From the NCBI RefSeq assembly GCF_014203045.1, contig NZ_JACHIF010000011.1, positions 124,001-188,000 of the forward strand: a stretch of DNA of 64,000 nt. The letters are read 5' to 3'. This document shows positions 35,678-44,401 of the stretch, piece by piece (position 1 is the stretch's first letter; every line of letters begins with the position of its first letter). This DNA is from Prosthecobacter dejongeii. Its GTDB lineage: Bacteria; Verrucomicrobiota; Verrucomicrobiia; Verrucomicrobiales; Verrucomicrobiaceae. The notes below the pieces were generated by a model. It had not been told where the DNA came from. It did no database searches and was given only the letters and a program-made list of their open reading frames with translations. Both the position numbers and the translations under genes were made by a program.

Positions 35678-36987
35678 TGTTCAAAGCCGCCTCCCATGTC
35701 ATCCGCACGCTGCGCAGCCACGGCCACCAAGCTTTATTAGCTGGCGGCTGCGTTCGTGATTTTTTGTTAGGCAAGGAACCGAAAGATTATGACGTAGCCA
35801 CCAGCGCCACCCCGCAGCAGGTCGTCGCTCTGTTTCCAGGGGCGCTCACCGTAGGTGCCCATTTCGGTGTGGTCATCGTCAAACATGACCACCACCAGAT
35901 CGAGGTGGCCACCTTCCGCACGGATGGCAGCTACAAAGATGGGCGTCGCCCAGAAACCGTTACCTTTGCCACGGCGGAGGAAGATGCCCAGCGTCGCGAC
36001 TTCACGGTCAATGGGCTCTTCCGTGATCCGGAAGAAGACCGCATCATTGATTATGTCAATGGCCAGGAGGATCTCGCTGCCAAGCTCCTGCGGGCGATTG
36101 GTGATGCGTCACAACGTTTTGCTGAAGATCGGCTGCGCCTAATGCGCGCGATCCGTTTCGCCACCGTGCTAGGTTTTGAAATTGAGCCCGCTACCTGGCA
36201 AGCTATCTGCGACCATGCTGAGGCCATCACCACCGTGAGTGCTGAACGCATCCGCGATGAGTTGATCAAAATCTTCCTGCACCCAAATCGGTTGCGTGGT
36301 TTTGACCTGCTGATGGACAGTGGCCTGATGGAGCGCGTGCTGCCGGAAATCCTCGTTTTGAAAGGCGTGGAGCAACCTCCGCAATGGCACCCCGAGGGAG
36401 ACGTGTTTGTGCATACCCGCCTCATGCTAAGCCTGCTGCCAGAGCAAGTTTCTCTGCCATTGGTACTCAGCGTCCTCCTGCATGACATTGCCAAGCCAGC
36501 CACCTTCACGGTGGATGAAGGCACAGGCCGCATCCGCTTCAATGGCCACGACAAACTGGGGGCTGAGATGGCGGGGGACATCCTGCGTCGGCTCAAGTTT
36601 CCCAACGATATCATTGAGCCCACACAGGTCGCCGTAGAACATCACATGGCCTTTAAGGACGTGAAGAAGATGCGTAACAGCACCCTAAAGCGCATGATGG
36701 CCCGCCCGACCTGGGACGATGAAATGGCACTGCATCGCGTGGACTGCCTGGGTTCCAATGGTTTGCTGGACAACTATGAATTCATGAAGGAAAAGGCCGA
36801 GGAATTTTCTCAGGCCCCATTGATCCCGCAAACGCTGATCAATGGTCGCGATCTTATAGAACTGGGCTGGCAGGCTGGCAAAAAGATGGGAGAAGTCCTG
36901 ACGGCGGTGCAAAATGCGCAACTCGAAGGCCTCGTGAGCACGCGGGAAGAGGCACTGGCGTGGGTCAAAGCCTACAGCCTGCAATGA
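35677..36987 (+). CDS. cca: CCA-adding enzyme / poly(A) polymerase family nucleotidyltransferase
   Basis: 436 aa from the ATG at 35677, overlapping the previous stop. The class II nucleotidyltransferase head has LAGGCVRDFLLGKEPKDYDV, with the metal-binding D37-Y-D39, then VATFRTDGSYKDGRRPETV and AQRRDFTVNGLF. The neck contains the signature RFAEDRLRLMRAIRFATVLG. A C-terminal HD domain follows (LLHDIAKPATFT). The family repairs or completes the 3' CCA of tRNAs or, in relatives, adds poly(A) tails; PcnB and Cca cannot be separated safely here, but the DGR and ED[R]xLRR-like elements favour a tRNA role. Cytoplasmic. It closes the run of plus-strand genes begun at argB. Confidence 0.85.
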   Translation: MFKAASHVIRTLRSHGHQALLAGGCVRDFLLGKEPKDYDVATSATPQQVVALFPGALTVGAHFGVVIVKHDHHQIEVATFRTDGSYKDGRRPETVTFATAEEDAQRRDFTVNGLFRDPEEDRIIDYVNGQEDLAAKLLRAIGDASQRFAEDRLRLMRAIRFATVLGFEIEPATWQAICDHAEAITTVSAERIRDELIKIFLHPNRLRGFDLLMDSGLMERVLPEILVLKGVEQPPQWHPEGDVFVHTRLMLSLLPEQVSLPLVLSVLLHDIAKPATFTVDEGTGRIRFNGHDKLGAEMAGDILRRLKFPNDIIEPTQVAVEHHMAFKDVKKMRNSTLKRMMARPTWDDEMALHRVDCLGSNGLLDNYEFMKEKAEEFSQAPLIPQTLINGRDLIELGWQAGKKMGEVLTAVQNAQLEGLVSTREEALAWVKAYSLQ

Positions 36988-37056
36988 GAGTCCCAAGAAG
37001 CGGCTAGCCCCGCGCTATTTTGTTTTTCACTTTCGAATCCCTGTTTCCCTTTTCCC

Positions 37057-37641
37057 ATGGCTGAAGTCCCCTCCACCCGCATCCTCCCCCTCGGCAGCAT
37101 TGCCCCTGAATTTGAACTTCCCGACGGCTCGGGGCAGACCTTCACGCTGGATGATGTGCGTGGCCCGCGGGGGCTGCTGATCATGTTCGCCTGCAATCAC
37201 TGCCCTTTCGTGATCCACTTAGCCAACGCTCTGGCCGCATTTGCCAAGGAACTCGATAGCCAGGGCATCGGAGTGGTAGCGATCAACTCCAACGATGTGG
37301 AAAAGTACCCCGCCGATGCCCCAGAAAAGATGTTGGAGTTCACCGCCAAATACGATTGGCAGTTCCCTTATCTCTACGATGCCGACCAGAGTGTGGCCCA
37401 TGCCTTCGTGGCCGCCTGCACGCCAGATTTTTACCTTTTCGATGGCGAGCTGAAGCTGACGTATTGCGGCCAGTTTGACGGCTCCCGCCCCAAAAATACC
37501 ACCCCGGTTACGGGAGATGACATGCGTGAAGCCGTTCGAGGAATGCTGGCCGGGGAGGCTCCCCTGCCCTCGCAGCGCCCCAGCACCGGCTGCAACATCA
37601 AGTGGAAAGCCGGGAACGAGCCGGACCACTTCACCAAGTGA
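37057..37641 (+). CDS. Thioredoxin-like / AhpC-TSA family protein
   Basis: 194 aa without a signal peptide. It starts PLGSIAPEFELPDGSGQTF, the usual redoxin opening, followed by LLIMFACNHCPFVIHLANAL, which holds a CxxC active site (CNHC). Later AACTPDFYLFDGELKLTYCG corresponds to the substrate-facing loop with a cis-proline. The CNHCPF form marks a widely spread family of peroxiredoxin/thioredoxin-like proteins of unknown partner, probably cytoplasmic. It sits alone between the CCA-enzyme gene and the type II secretion operon, which starts 89 bp after it on the same strand. Confidence 0.87.
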   Translation: MAEVPSTRILPLGSIAPEFELPDGSGQTFTLDDVRGPRGLLIMFACNHCPFVIHLANALAAFAKELDSQGIGVVAINSNDVEKYPADAPEKMLEFTAKYDWQFPYLYDADQSVAHAFVAACTPDFYLFDGELKLTYCGQFDGSRPKNTTPVTGDDMREAVRGMLAGEAPLPSQRPSTGCNIKWKAGNEPDHFTK

Positions 37642-37730
37642 TCCTACTCAGAGAACTGAGGGTGAGCCAAAACTGACCCACATTATTCCGCAACCTTGAC
37701 GGATCTCGGGCGTTTAAGCACGATTCCCTC

Positions 37731-39425
37731 ATGGCTCTGCTCTCTCTTTCTGATGTGCTTTTTCAAACCGCCAGCCAGGCCGGCTGTCGGGACCAGTCGC
37801 GTTTGCGCCATGCGCTGGATGAGGCAACGGACAAAAGGCTGCCGCTCATTGATGCGGTGCTGGATGCCAATGTGGTGGACGAAGAGAGCTTTTTCTCCAG
37901 CCTCGCCACCCACCTACGCCTGCCTTATTCCAATGAAGATTCGGCCGAGCAGGAGGGTTTACACAATCGCTTCCCCGCGAAGCTGGCGCTGAGGCACCGC
38001 ATCTACCCCGCGCATGTCTCTGCTGTGGAAGCCACGGTGCTAACCTACAATCCCTTTGACCTCAATGCCCGTCAAGCCGTGGGCCAGGAATTGCAAAAGC
38101 GCGTGCACTGGCAGATCGCCAGCCGCCACCGCATTTTGGAAGCTCTGCACCAGGGCTACGGGGTGGGAGCTGAAAACTTTGAAGAACTGCTGGAGGGCCG
38201 CGATGGCGGCGAGCAGGACGATGACATGAAGCAGGAAGTGAACGTCCTGGATGAAGCGGACGAAGAGGCCACAGTGATGAACTTTGTGAATCAGGTCTTT
38301 CGCGAAGCTTTGAAAGAACGCGCCACGGACATTCACGTAGAGCCCCTCGAGCGCGACTTGCGCATCCGCTACCGCGTGGATGGCAAGTTGATCGAAGTTC
38401 CGGTGCCGCCTAACATGCGAGTGTTGCAAAATTCTTTGATCTCTCGTTTGAAGATCATGGCACACCTAGACATCGCCGAACGGCGCATGCCTCAGGATGG
38501 CCGCATCAACTTGGAACTGGATGGCGAACCGATTGACGTCCGTGTTGCCACCATCCCCAGCGTGAATGGTGAGTCTGTCGCATTGCGTTTGCTCACCCGC
38601 AAAAAGTTCGACATGGCGGCCATCGGCCTGGATGCCGATACTGAGGCGAAGTTCCGCAAACTGCTGGCAGCCCCGAATGGCATCATCCTCATCACAGGAC
38701 CCACGGGTTCAGGCAAGAGCACCACGCTCTACACCTTGCTCAAGGAACTGAACACCAAGGATCGCCGCATCGTCACCATCGAAGACCCTGTGGAAAACAA
38801 GCTGGACGGCATCATTCAGATTGCCGTGAAGCCAGAGATTGATCTCACCTTTGCTGCCGGTCTGCGAAGCATTCTGCGAGGTGACCCGAACGTCATCATG
38901 GTGGGAGAAATGCGTGACCAGGAAACGGTGGAAATCGCCATCCGTGGCGCACTCACGGGGCACTTGGTCTTCTCCACCCTTCACACGAATGATGCCGTGG
39001 GCGGCATCTCGCGTCTGCTCGACATGGGCATCGAGCCCTTCATGGTCTCCTCCTCGGTGCGTGCCTTCCAGGCTCAGCGTTTGGTGCGTACCCTCTGCCC
39101 GCATTGCAAGGCTCCCGCGCATCATGAGGAAAGCTTCCTCCGCGCCTGTGGCTTCCCATTGGAATGGAAGGATAAACTCTTCCACCCCGTAGGTTGCCGC
39201 TCCTGCCGCAATACCGGTTTCACAGGCCGTCTCGCCATCATGGAAATCTGCCTGATGACAGAAATGCTTTCGGAGAAAATCAATCTGCGAGCCACCACCA
39301 TGGAACTCAAAGCCCAGGCCCTGAAAGACGGCATGGTCCCCATGCGCCAGTACGGCTTCCGCAAAGCCTCCCAAGGCATCACCACTTTGGAAGAGGTGAT
39401 GACCGTCACGGCCGCCAGCGAGTGA
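37731..39425 (+). CDS. gspE: Type II secretion ATPase GspE
   Basis: 564 aa. N-terminal GspE/PilB domain (about 1-150), then the hexameric secretion ATPase core: ATDIHVEPLERDLRIRYRVD, Walker A LITGPTGSGKSTTLYTLLK, Asp box IVTIEDPVENKLDG, Walker B-type NVIMVGEMRDQETVEIAIRG and His box GHLVFSTLHTNDA. A four-cysteine zinc module follows (CPHCKAP and CRSCRNTG). It powers pseudopilus assembly at the cytoplasmic face of the inner membrane, working with GspF and GspL. First gene of the operon; gspF begins 52 bp later. PilB is the main alternative, but the pseudopilin genes after it match a secretion system rather than a type IV pilus. Confidence 0.93.
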   Translation: MALLSLSDVLFQTASQAGCRDQSRLRHALDEATDKRLPLIDAVLDANVVDEESFFSSLATHLRLPYSNEDSAEQEGLHNRFPAKLALRHRIYPAHVSAVEATVLTYNPFDLNARQAVGQELQKRVHWQIASRHRILEALHQGYGVGAENFEELLEGRDGGEQDDDMKQEVNVLDEADEEATVMNFVNQVFREALKERATDIHVEPLERDLRIRYRVDGKLIEVPVPPNMRVLQNSLISRLKIMAHLDIAERRMPQDGRINLELDGEPIDVRVATIPSVNGESVALRLLTRKKFDMAAIGLDADTEAKFRKLLAAPNGIILITGPTGSGKSTTLYTLLKELNTKDRRIVTIEDPVENKLDGIIQIAVKPEIDLTFAAGLRSILRGDPNVIMVGEMRDQETVEIAIRGALTGHLVFSTLHTNDAVGGISRLLDMGIEPFMVSSSVRAFQAQRLVRTLCPHCKAPAHHEESFLRACGFPLEWKDKLFHPVGCRSCRNTGFTGRLAIMEICLMTEMLSEKINLRATTMELKAQALKDGMVPMRQYGFRKASQGITTLEEVMTVTAASE

Positions 39426-39477
39426 GGGAAATTGTACATCTTTAGAAGACAGCCTGTTTTCCTGACTCAGCCTTTTC

Positions 39478-40716
39478 ATGCCCTCTTTTACTTACATCGC
39501 CCTGAATGCCACTGGCCAGACTGTTACGGGCAGCCTTGCGGTCGGCTCCAAAGCGGAGGCTTTTCGCAAGCTGGAGGCTCAGGCCCTAACACCCGTGAAA
39601 GTAGCCGAGGAGGCAAAGTCGGCGAAGGCAACCGCAGCTTTGGCGGCGAAGGCGGAGGACAACCAACCCGTGCGACTCAAGCGTAGCCAGATCATCCTTT
39701 TCACCGAGGAACTGGCCGACATGCTGGATGGAGGGCTCCAGATTGACCAAGCCCTGCGAGTCATTGCTGAACGCCAGGAGGATGTGGGCCTGCGCAAGGT
39801 CTCCGTCATCCTGCGCGATCAGCTTCGCGAAGGCTCCACCGTAGCCAAGGCGCTGAAAAAGGCATCGCCCAGTTTTGACGAGTTGTATTGCAACCTCGTC
39901 GCTGCGGGGGAAGTCAGCGGCTCCTTGCCGGAGATCCTGCGGCGGCTTGCGCAGAACCTCATGGTGATGGCAGAACTGCAGGCCAAGGTGACCTCCGCCA
40001 TGATCTATCCGGCCTTCCTCATCGGGGCGTGCATCGTGCTGATGATCGTGTTCATGACGGTGATGGTGCCACAGATCACAGACCTCCTCGCCAAGAGTGG
40101 GCAAAAGCTGCCACTCGCCACGCAGATGCTTATCAGCTTTAACAATTTCCTAGCTCAATGGTGGTGGGTGATGCTGACGGTCATCACCATCGTTTCCCTT
40201 TCTTTTAAAGCCTACATCGCCACACCAAAGGGGCTGATGTGGTGGCATGAGACCAAACTCAAGTTGCCTCTCTTTGGCCCCGTGATTGCCACGCGATTCT
40301 ATGCCCAGTTTGCGCATTCCATGGGCAGTCTGGTTGGAAATGGCGTGCCTCTGCTCAACAGCATCCGGTTGGTTTCCAAAATCTCGGCCAATGTTTACAT
40401 CCAGTCTCTGTTAGCCAAGGTGACGAGTCTGGTGGCGGAAGGGGGCGCTCTTTCCAACTCGCTCAAAAAGGTATCCCACTTTCCCATGACGCTCATAGAC
40501 ATGATCGCCGTGGGGGAACAAACCGGCACCTTGGGCAAGTCTCTGGAAAAAGCGGCTGGCCGTTATGATAAGGAGTTGGACAAACGCATCAAACGTATGA
40601 CGGCCCTCATTTCCCCCATCATCATCGTCTTCATGGCGGTCATCGTCGGTGTCGTTGCATACTCCATCATCTCTGCCGTGTTCCAGTCCGTGAATGGCAT
40701 CAAGAGCCGGGTGTAG
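39478..40716 (+). CDS. gspF: Type II secretion inner-membrane platform protein GspF
   Basis: 412 aa. Starts MPSFTYIALNATGQTVTGSL, the usual GspF/PilC beginning, and has two tandem GspF domains. The first covers about 75-200 (IILFTEELADMLDGGLQIDQ, ALKKASPSFDELYCNLVAAG), the second about 280-400 (FAHSMGSLVGNGVPLLNSIR, HFPMTLIDMIAVGEQTGTLG). Three membrane segments are present, near 180-200 (AFLIGACIVLMIVFMTVMV), 228-245 and 385-405. The protein couples GspE motion to pseudopilin insertion. An unusual Ala/Lys-rich linker lies at about 45-65. Confidence 0.93.
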   Translation: MPSFTYIALNATGQTVTGSLAVGSKAEAFRKLEAQALTPVKVAEEAKSAKATAALAAKAEDNQPVRLKRSQIILFTEELADMLDGGLQIDQALRVIAERQEDVGLRKVSVILRDQLREGSTVAKALKKASPSFDELYCNLVAAGEVSGSLPEILRRLAQNLMVMAELQAKVTSAMIYPAFLIGACIVLMIVFMTVMVPQITDLLAKSGQKLPLATQMLISFNNFLAQWWWVMLTVITIVSLSFKAYIATPKGLMWWHETKLKLPLFGPVIATRFYAQFAHSMGSLVGNGVPLLNSIRLVSKISANVYIQSLLAKVTSLVAEGGALSNSLKKVSHFPMTLIDMIAVGEQTGTLGKSLEKAAGRYDKELDKRIKRMTALISPIIIVFMAVIVGVVAYSIISAVFQSVNGIKSRV

Positions 40717-40833
40717 CTGACGAGACCGCCTTTCCTCATGCCAAAAAACCATCCTTTTCACCTTCCAAGCCGCCACCCTTTTCATTATTTTCATCTTCTG
40801 AAAATCCACGCTTTGCCCATCGTTAATCATCCC

Positions 40834-41283
40834 ATGAATACCTCACACCCCTTCCTGCGCCACTCGCGCCAAGCCTTTACCCTCATTGAAATCGTCATCG
40901 TGTTGACGATCATTTCCATCCTGGCGGCCGGCTCCATTTACATGCTGAAAGGCAACGTGGATGTGGCCAAGGAAACCCGCGTGGATGGTGACCTGCAAAA
41001 CATCATGACGCAGATCCAGCTGTATGAGGCCCGCAACATGCGCCCACCAACGACCGAGCAAGGCCTCAAAGCCCTGGTCGAAAAACCCACCTCCGAGCCG
41101 CTGCCAGAGAAGTGGACGGCTCTCATGGAAGAAGTGCCGAAGGATCCGTGGGGACAGGAGTACAAATATCGCTACCCAGCCCAGAAATCTAAAAAAGCCT
41201 TCGATGTCTATTCCATCGGCAAAGATGGTGCTGAAGGGACTGAGGACGATATTGGCAACTGGAAAGCCTCCGCTACCAAGTGA
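40834..41283 (+). CDS. gspG: Major pseudopilin GspG
   Basis: 149 aa from the ATG at 40834; the longer frame upstream is not supported. The prepilin leader ends HSRQA followed by FTLIEIVIVLTIISILAAGS, with the conserved Glu at +5 and the hydrophobic helix. Residue -1 is Ala instead of the usual Gly. The C-terminal part is diagnostic for GspG: RPPTTEQGLKALVEKP, PKDPWGQEYKYRYPAQ and VYSIGKDGAEGTEDDIGNW, the calcium-binding loop region. It forms the body of the pseudopilus in the periplasm. It needs a prepilin peptidase, which is not encoded in this window. Confidence 0.94.
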   Translation: MNTSHPFLRHSRQAFTLIEIVIVLTIISILAAGSIYMLKGNVDVAKETRVDGDLQNIMTQIQLYEARNMRPPTTEQGLKALVEKPTSEPLPEKWTALMEEVPKDPWGQEYKYRYPAQKSKKAFDVYSIGKDGAEGTEDDIGNWKASATK

Positions 41284-41363
41284 GTTGAGTCAGTCGGTCT
41301 GCGCCTCGTTAAAAGGCGCGGAACCACGGACCATTTCTGGGGTTGGAATGAACTGACAGCCGA

Positions 41364-42065
41364 ATGATTTCCCTCACCCCCAGTCCTTATATTTCGCAAG
41401 CCCAGCCGGGTTTTCCGGCTCGGGCCCAGCGTGTAAGATCGGGTTTCACCCTGGTGGAAATTGTCATTTCCCTAACCATCATCATCGTCATTGCGGCGGG
41501 TGCGGTGCCCATGTTTAAAGGGCTGAGAGAGGAACAACAGGCGCGCGAACCCATCCTGGAGTTGGTTCGATTGGCCAAGGAGGCACGCATCCGTGCCATG
41601 AGGGAGAAACGCCCTTACCAGGTCGCCTTTTATCCTGGCGGTTTTGTCGCCTCACGCTACTTCACGCCTTACTTGCAGCTTTCTGAACTGACCACCTTTC
41701 TGCAAGAAGAAGAGGCAGGAGTTAGGCGATTAAACCCCAATTCGGATGACAATGACTCGGACCTTGATGCGGGAGCTGGGGATGTGCCGAAGACTTCCCT
41801 GCCCTTGGCCCCAACAGCCCCTAAACTGGATGATCACTGGGAAGAACACTATGACCTGCCGCAGGACGTCCAATACTCGCTGAAGTTCTGGCACGATCTT
41901 GAAGAAACATTGATCGAGGGAGAGGTGGTCAGACTTTGGGTCTTCCAGCCTACAGGCATCTGCCAACCTCTGAAAATTCATCTGGATCGTCAAAGCGCGA
42001 CCTTTGATGTGGAGTTTGGCGCCCTCACCGCAGACATCACCAAGGAGATCATCGACCTGAAATGA
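41364..42065 (+). CDS. gspH: Minor pseudopilin, GspH-like
   Basis: 233 aa. Prepilin leader ending RSG, then FTLVEIVISLTIIIVIAAGA (Glu at +5). After the helix a conserved piece EPILELVRLAKEARIRAMRE resembles GspH/FimT proteins, followed by a beta-rich domain. An acidic insertion (NSDDNDSDLDAGAGD) interrupts the globular part, and the protein is longer than a typical GspH of about 170 residues. Probably part of the pseudopilus tip complex. Its stop overlaps the gspI start (ATGA). Confidence 0.8.
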   Translation: MISLTPSPYISQAQPGFPARAQRVRSGFTLVEIVISLTIIIVIAAGAVPMFKGLREEQQAREPILELVRLAKEARIRAMREKRPYQVAFYPGGFVASRYFTPYLQLSELTTFLQEEEAGVRRLNPNSDDNDSDLDAGAGDVPKTSLPLAPTAPKLDDHWEEHYDLPQDVQYSLKFWHDLEETLIEGEVVRLWVFQPTGICQPLKIHLDRQSATFDVEFGALTADITKEIIDLK

Positions 42066-42496
42066 AGATCTCGAAAACACCTCTCTCAGGTCAACCTCAC
42101 TCAAGTTTGAGGAGCATCCCCCGCGGTTACATCCTGCTCGAGCTGATCATTGCACTCTCCATGTTCGCGATTGGTGTGCTTGGGCTGGCGAATGCACTGG
42201 GCACCTCGGTGGAGGTGGCAAACATCTTGAATAAGGACCAACGCATTCGTATCGGCATGCGGTCCTTTTTAGAAGAGGTACGGCGCAAGCCGCTCAATGA
42301 AATGTCTGCAACGGTAGCTGATGCTGCCACAGGAGTGACCTACACAAGCAGCATTGAGAGGGTGGCCTTAACGACGACTCGAGGGGAGACCTTGAGCGAT
42401 CTCTACAACCTTAAAATCATCGCAACTTACTCAGTGGGGAATGAACAACGGGAGGAAAGCGTGGACGTGTATGTTTACAAACCTGCCACCAAATAA
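42062..42496 (+). CDS. gspI: Minor pseudopilin, GspI-like
   Basis: 144 aa, start set by the ATGA overlap with gspH. The leader ends SIPRG, followed by YILLELIIALSMFAIGVLGL, with Glu at +5 and Tyr rather than Phe at +1. The short globular part contains RSFLEEVRRKPLNEM and a beta-strand end (REESVDVYVYKP). Size and position between GspH and GspJ fit GspI, the tip component that nucleates the GspI-J-K complex. The 3' end overlaps gspJ by 26 bases. Confidence 0.78.
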   Translation: MKISKTPLSGQPHSSLRSIPRGYILLELIIALSMFAIGVLGLANALGTSVEVANILNKDQRIRIGMRSFLEEVRRKPLNEMSATVADAATGVTYTSSIERVALTTTRGETLSDLYNLKIIATYSVGNEQREESVDVYVYKPATK

Positions 42497-43346
42497 ATCC
42501 ACCCAACCAAAAGTGTGGTCAAGCCTTCATCATGGCTTCACGCTGATGGAGGTCGTGATTGCATTGACCATTCTCGGCATGATCACTGGCACTCTTTTTT
42601 CCATCATCCAGGGCAGCGTGCGCGCGGCCGCTCAGGTGGAGCAACTGCAGCGGGAAAACGATGCCATCAATCGCTTCCTCGACCTATGCCGGAAGGCTTT
42701 TACCACGCTGCCCAGTACCGCCACGCTGACCCTGACCGCGCTGGACCCAAACTCCCCCACCTCTTCTGCACAAGAGCTGACGATCAGCGGCTCCACCCAC
42801 TGTTTCGGTTTTGGCCTCAGCCCCATTTCCTATGAGGACACCATTTTGGGTCTGAGACCTGACCCCAATGGAGCCACCGATGCCAATGGGCTATTAGTGC
42901 AGTACCTATGCCTTTCCCGCGAAGACCTCATCCCCGAAAGTGATGACAGCAGCATGGCCCTGCGCCAGGAAACTACGGGCCTGAGTGCGCCAGATGAACA
43001 AGGCCGCTACTGGATGCCGCTGCTACCGGATGTGGTACAGATGAAATGGCGCTTTTACAAAGAGGCCGACGAAACCTGGCTAGAAGAGTGGGACGAAACT
43101 AACTGGCCTGCCCTCATTGAATTACAGCTCGTCATGCGGGACCGCACCACACCGCTACGCATGGTCTATAGCGTGCCGACGATCACCATCGTGGCAGGCA
43201 ATGGCACAGCGACGAGCACCAGTAACGCTACCACAACCACCACAAGCCAAAACAACCCAGGAGGAAACGGTGGCAATGGACGAGGGGGACAAACGAATAA
43301 CCCCAGAACCAACCCCGATACCCCAAACTCAAATCCACAGCGATGA
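42471..43346 (+). CDS. gspJ: Minor pseudopilin, GspJ-like
   Basis: 291 aa from the ATG at 42471; GGAGG lies 15 bases upstream, and an ATG at 42441 would lengthen the leader. The prepilin motif is LHHG then FTLMEVVIALTILGMITGTL. The globular domain has VEQLQRENDAINRFLDLCRK and PDVVQMKWRFYKEADETWLE, matching GspJ folds. The last 40 residues are low-complexity (Ser/Thr/Asn then Gly/Asn-rich with NPGGNGGNGRGGQTNNPRT), an unusual tail. It overlaps gspI at the start and gspK at the end (ATGA). Confidence 0.82.
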   Translation: MFTNLPPNKSTQPKVWSSLHHGFTLMEVVIALTILGMITGTLFSIIQGSVRAAAQVEQLQRENDAINRFLDLCRKAFTTLPSTATLTLTALDPNSPTSSAQELTISGSTHCFGFGLSPISYEDTILGLRPDPNGATDANGLLVQYLCLSREDLIPESDDSSMALRQETTGLSAPDEQGRYWMPLLPDVVQMKWRFYKEADETWLEEWDETNWPALIELQLVMRDRTTPLRMVYSVPTITIVAGNGTATSTSNATTTTTSQNNPGGNGGNGRGGQTNNPRTNPDTPNSNPQR

Positions 43347-44332
43347 AGCTGCCACACCGCCAATGCGATGGAGCAGACATGATGGATCGCTCCTCCCGAA
43401 AAATAGCCTTCGACATGATGCCAAGGGTGGCTTCACAGACAGGCTCCGCCCTCATGCTCATGGTCTGGGCCCTGCTGCTGATGTCCGTCACGGTCATGGG
43501 GGTAGTGGAGTACATTCGGTTCAGCGCCGAGGAGGCCGTCTTAGCCTCGGCCGAATTTCGGGCCCTCCATTTGGCAGAGAGTGGACTGGCCGTGGGGCTG
43601 CACCCTTCAGCGAGGCGTGGAGACAAAGTGCTGAAGCAAAAGATCGGCACTGACAGTGGCTTTGACGTGGTGATCAATTATGAAGGCGCGCGCATTCCCA
43701 TCAATTACGTCACGGATGAACGATTGCGTGAGGCTGTCTATGAACTCTTTGTTAGGTGGGGACTCAACAGCGATGAAGCCAGCATCGCCAGTGAATCCTT
43801 AGCAGACTGGGTGGATCGTGATGATAATGTGCGCAGCAATGGTGCAGAAACCGCTTTTTACGAAAGCCAGCGCCTGTTTGAATTACCGCGCCAAAAGGGA
43901 TTCATCAATGTGGACGAGATGCTGCTAGTCCGTGGCATGGGCATTGTGGACCGACTGAAGCCGGACTGGCGTGAATTTTTCAGTGTCTATGGGGACGGCA
44001 CGATTGATCTGCGGACGGCGTTTAAAGAAACGCTCATCGCAGTCGCCAGAGCTTCCGAGACGGATGTGGTCAACTACATCAACCGCCGTGATGGGGCCGA
44101 CGGCATCGCCGGTACAGAAGACGACCAGCGCATTTCAGACAGTGAGGCCTACCGTCTGCTGGGGCTCACTGGAGATCGAGCCCAGGCCATGCAGGGCATC
44201 CTAACCAGTGATGATGATCTGCGCCGCATCACCAGCACGGGCTACGTGGGTGAAAAGCGCGCCCAGATCATCATCATTGCCCGCCGGGGTGAAGACAGAT
44301 CCCTCACTTACCTTGCCCGGATCGAAGAGTGA
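43343..44332 (+). CDS. gspK: Minor pseudopilin GspK-like
   Basis: 329 aa from the ATG at 43343. The leader ends ASQTG, followed by SALMLMVWALLLMSVTVMGV, without the +5 Glu, as is usual for GspK. A helical domain follows with FRALHLAESGLAVGLHPSAR, then SLADWVDRDDNVRSNGAE, GFINVDEMLLVRGMG and DGTIDLRTAF, all typical of GspK, which caps the pseudopilus tip. The repeated helix-hairpin-like parts (SEAYRLLGLTGDRAQAMQGI) also match. The start lies in the gspJ stop (ATGA), so gspH-K are translationally linked. Confidence 0.88.
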   Translation: MKLPHRQCDGADMMDRSSRKIAFDMMPRVASQTGSALMLMVWALLLMSVTVMGVVEYIRFSAEEAVLASAEFRALHLAESGLAVGLHPSARRGDKVLKQKIGTDSGFDVVINYEGARIPINYVTDERLREAVYELFVRWGLNSDEASIASESLADWVDRDDNVRSNGAETAFYESQRLFELPRQKGFINVDEMLLVRGMGIVDRLKPDWREFFSVYGDGTIDLRTAFKETLIAVARASETDVVNYINRRDGADGIAGTEDDQRISDSEAYRLLGLTGDRAQAMQGILTSDDDLRRITSTGYVGEKRAQIIIIARRGEDRSLTYLARIEE

Positions 44333-44401
44333 GTCAGATCCCCGCACTGAATCTGACTTTCCTCGCAACTCCTGACCACTTCACACGTTAAAGCCCACCG
44401 C

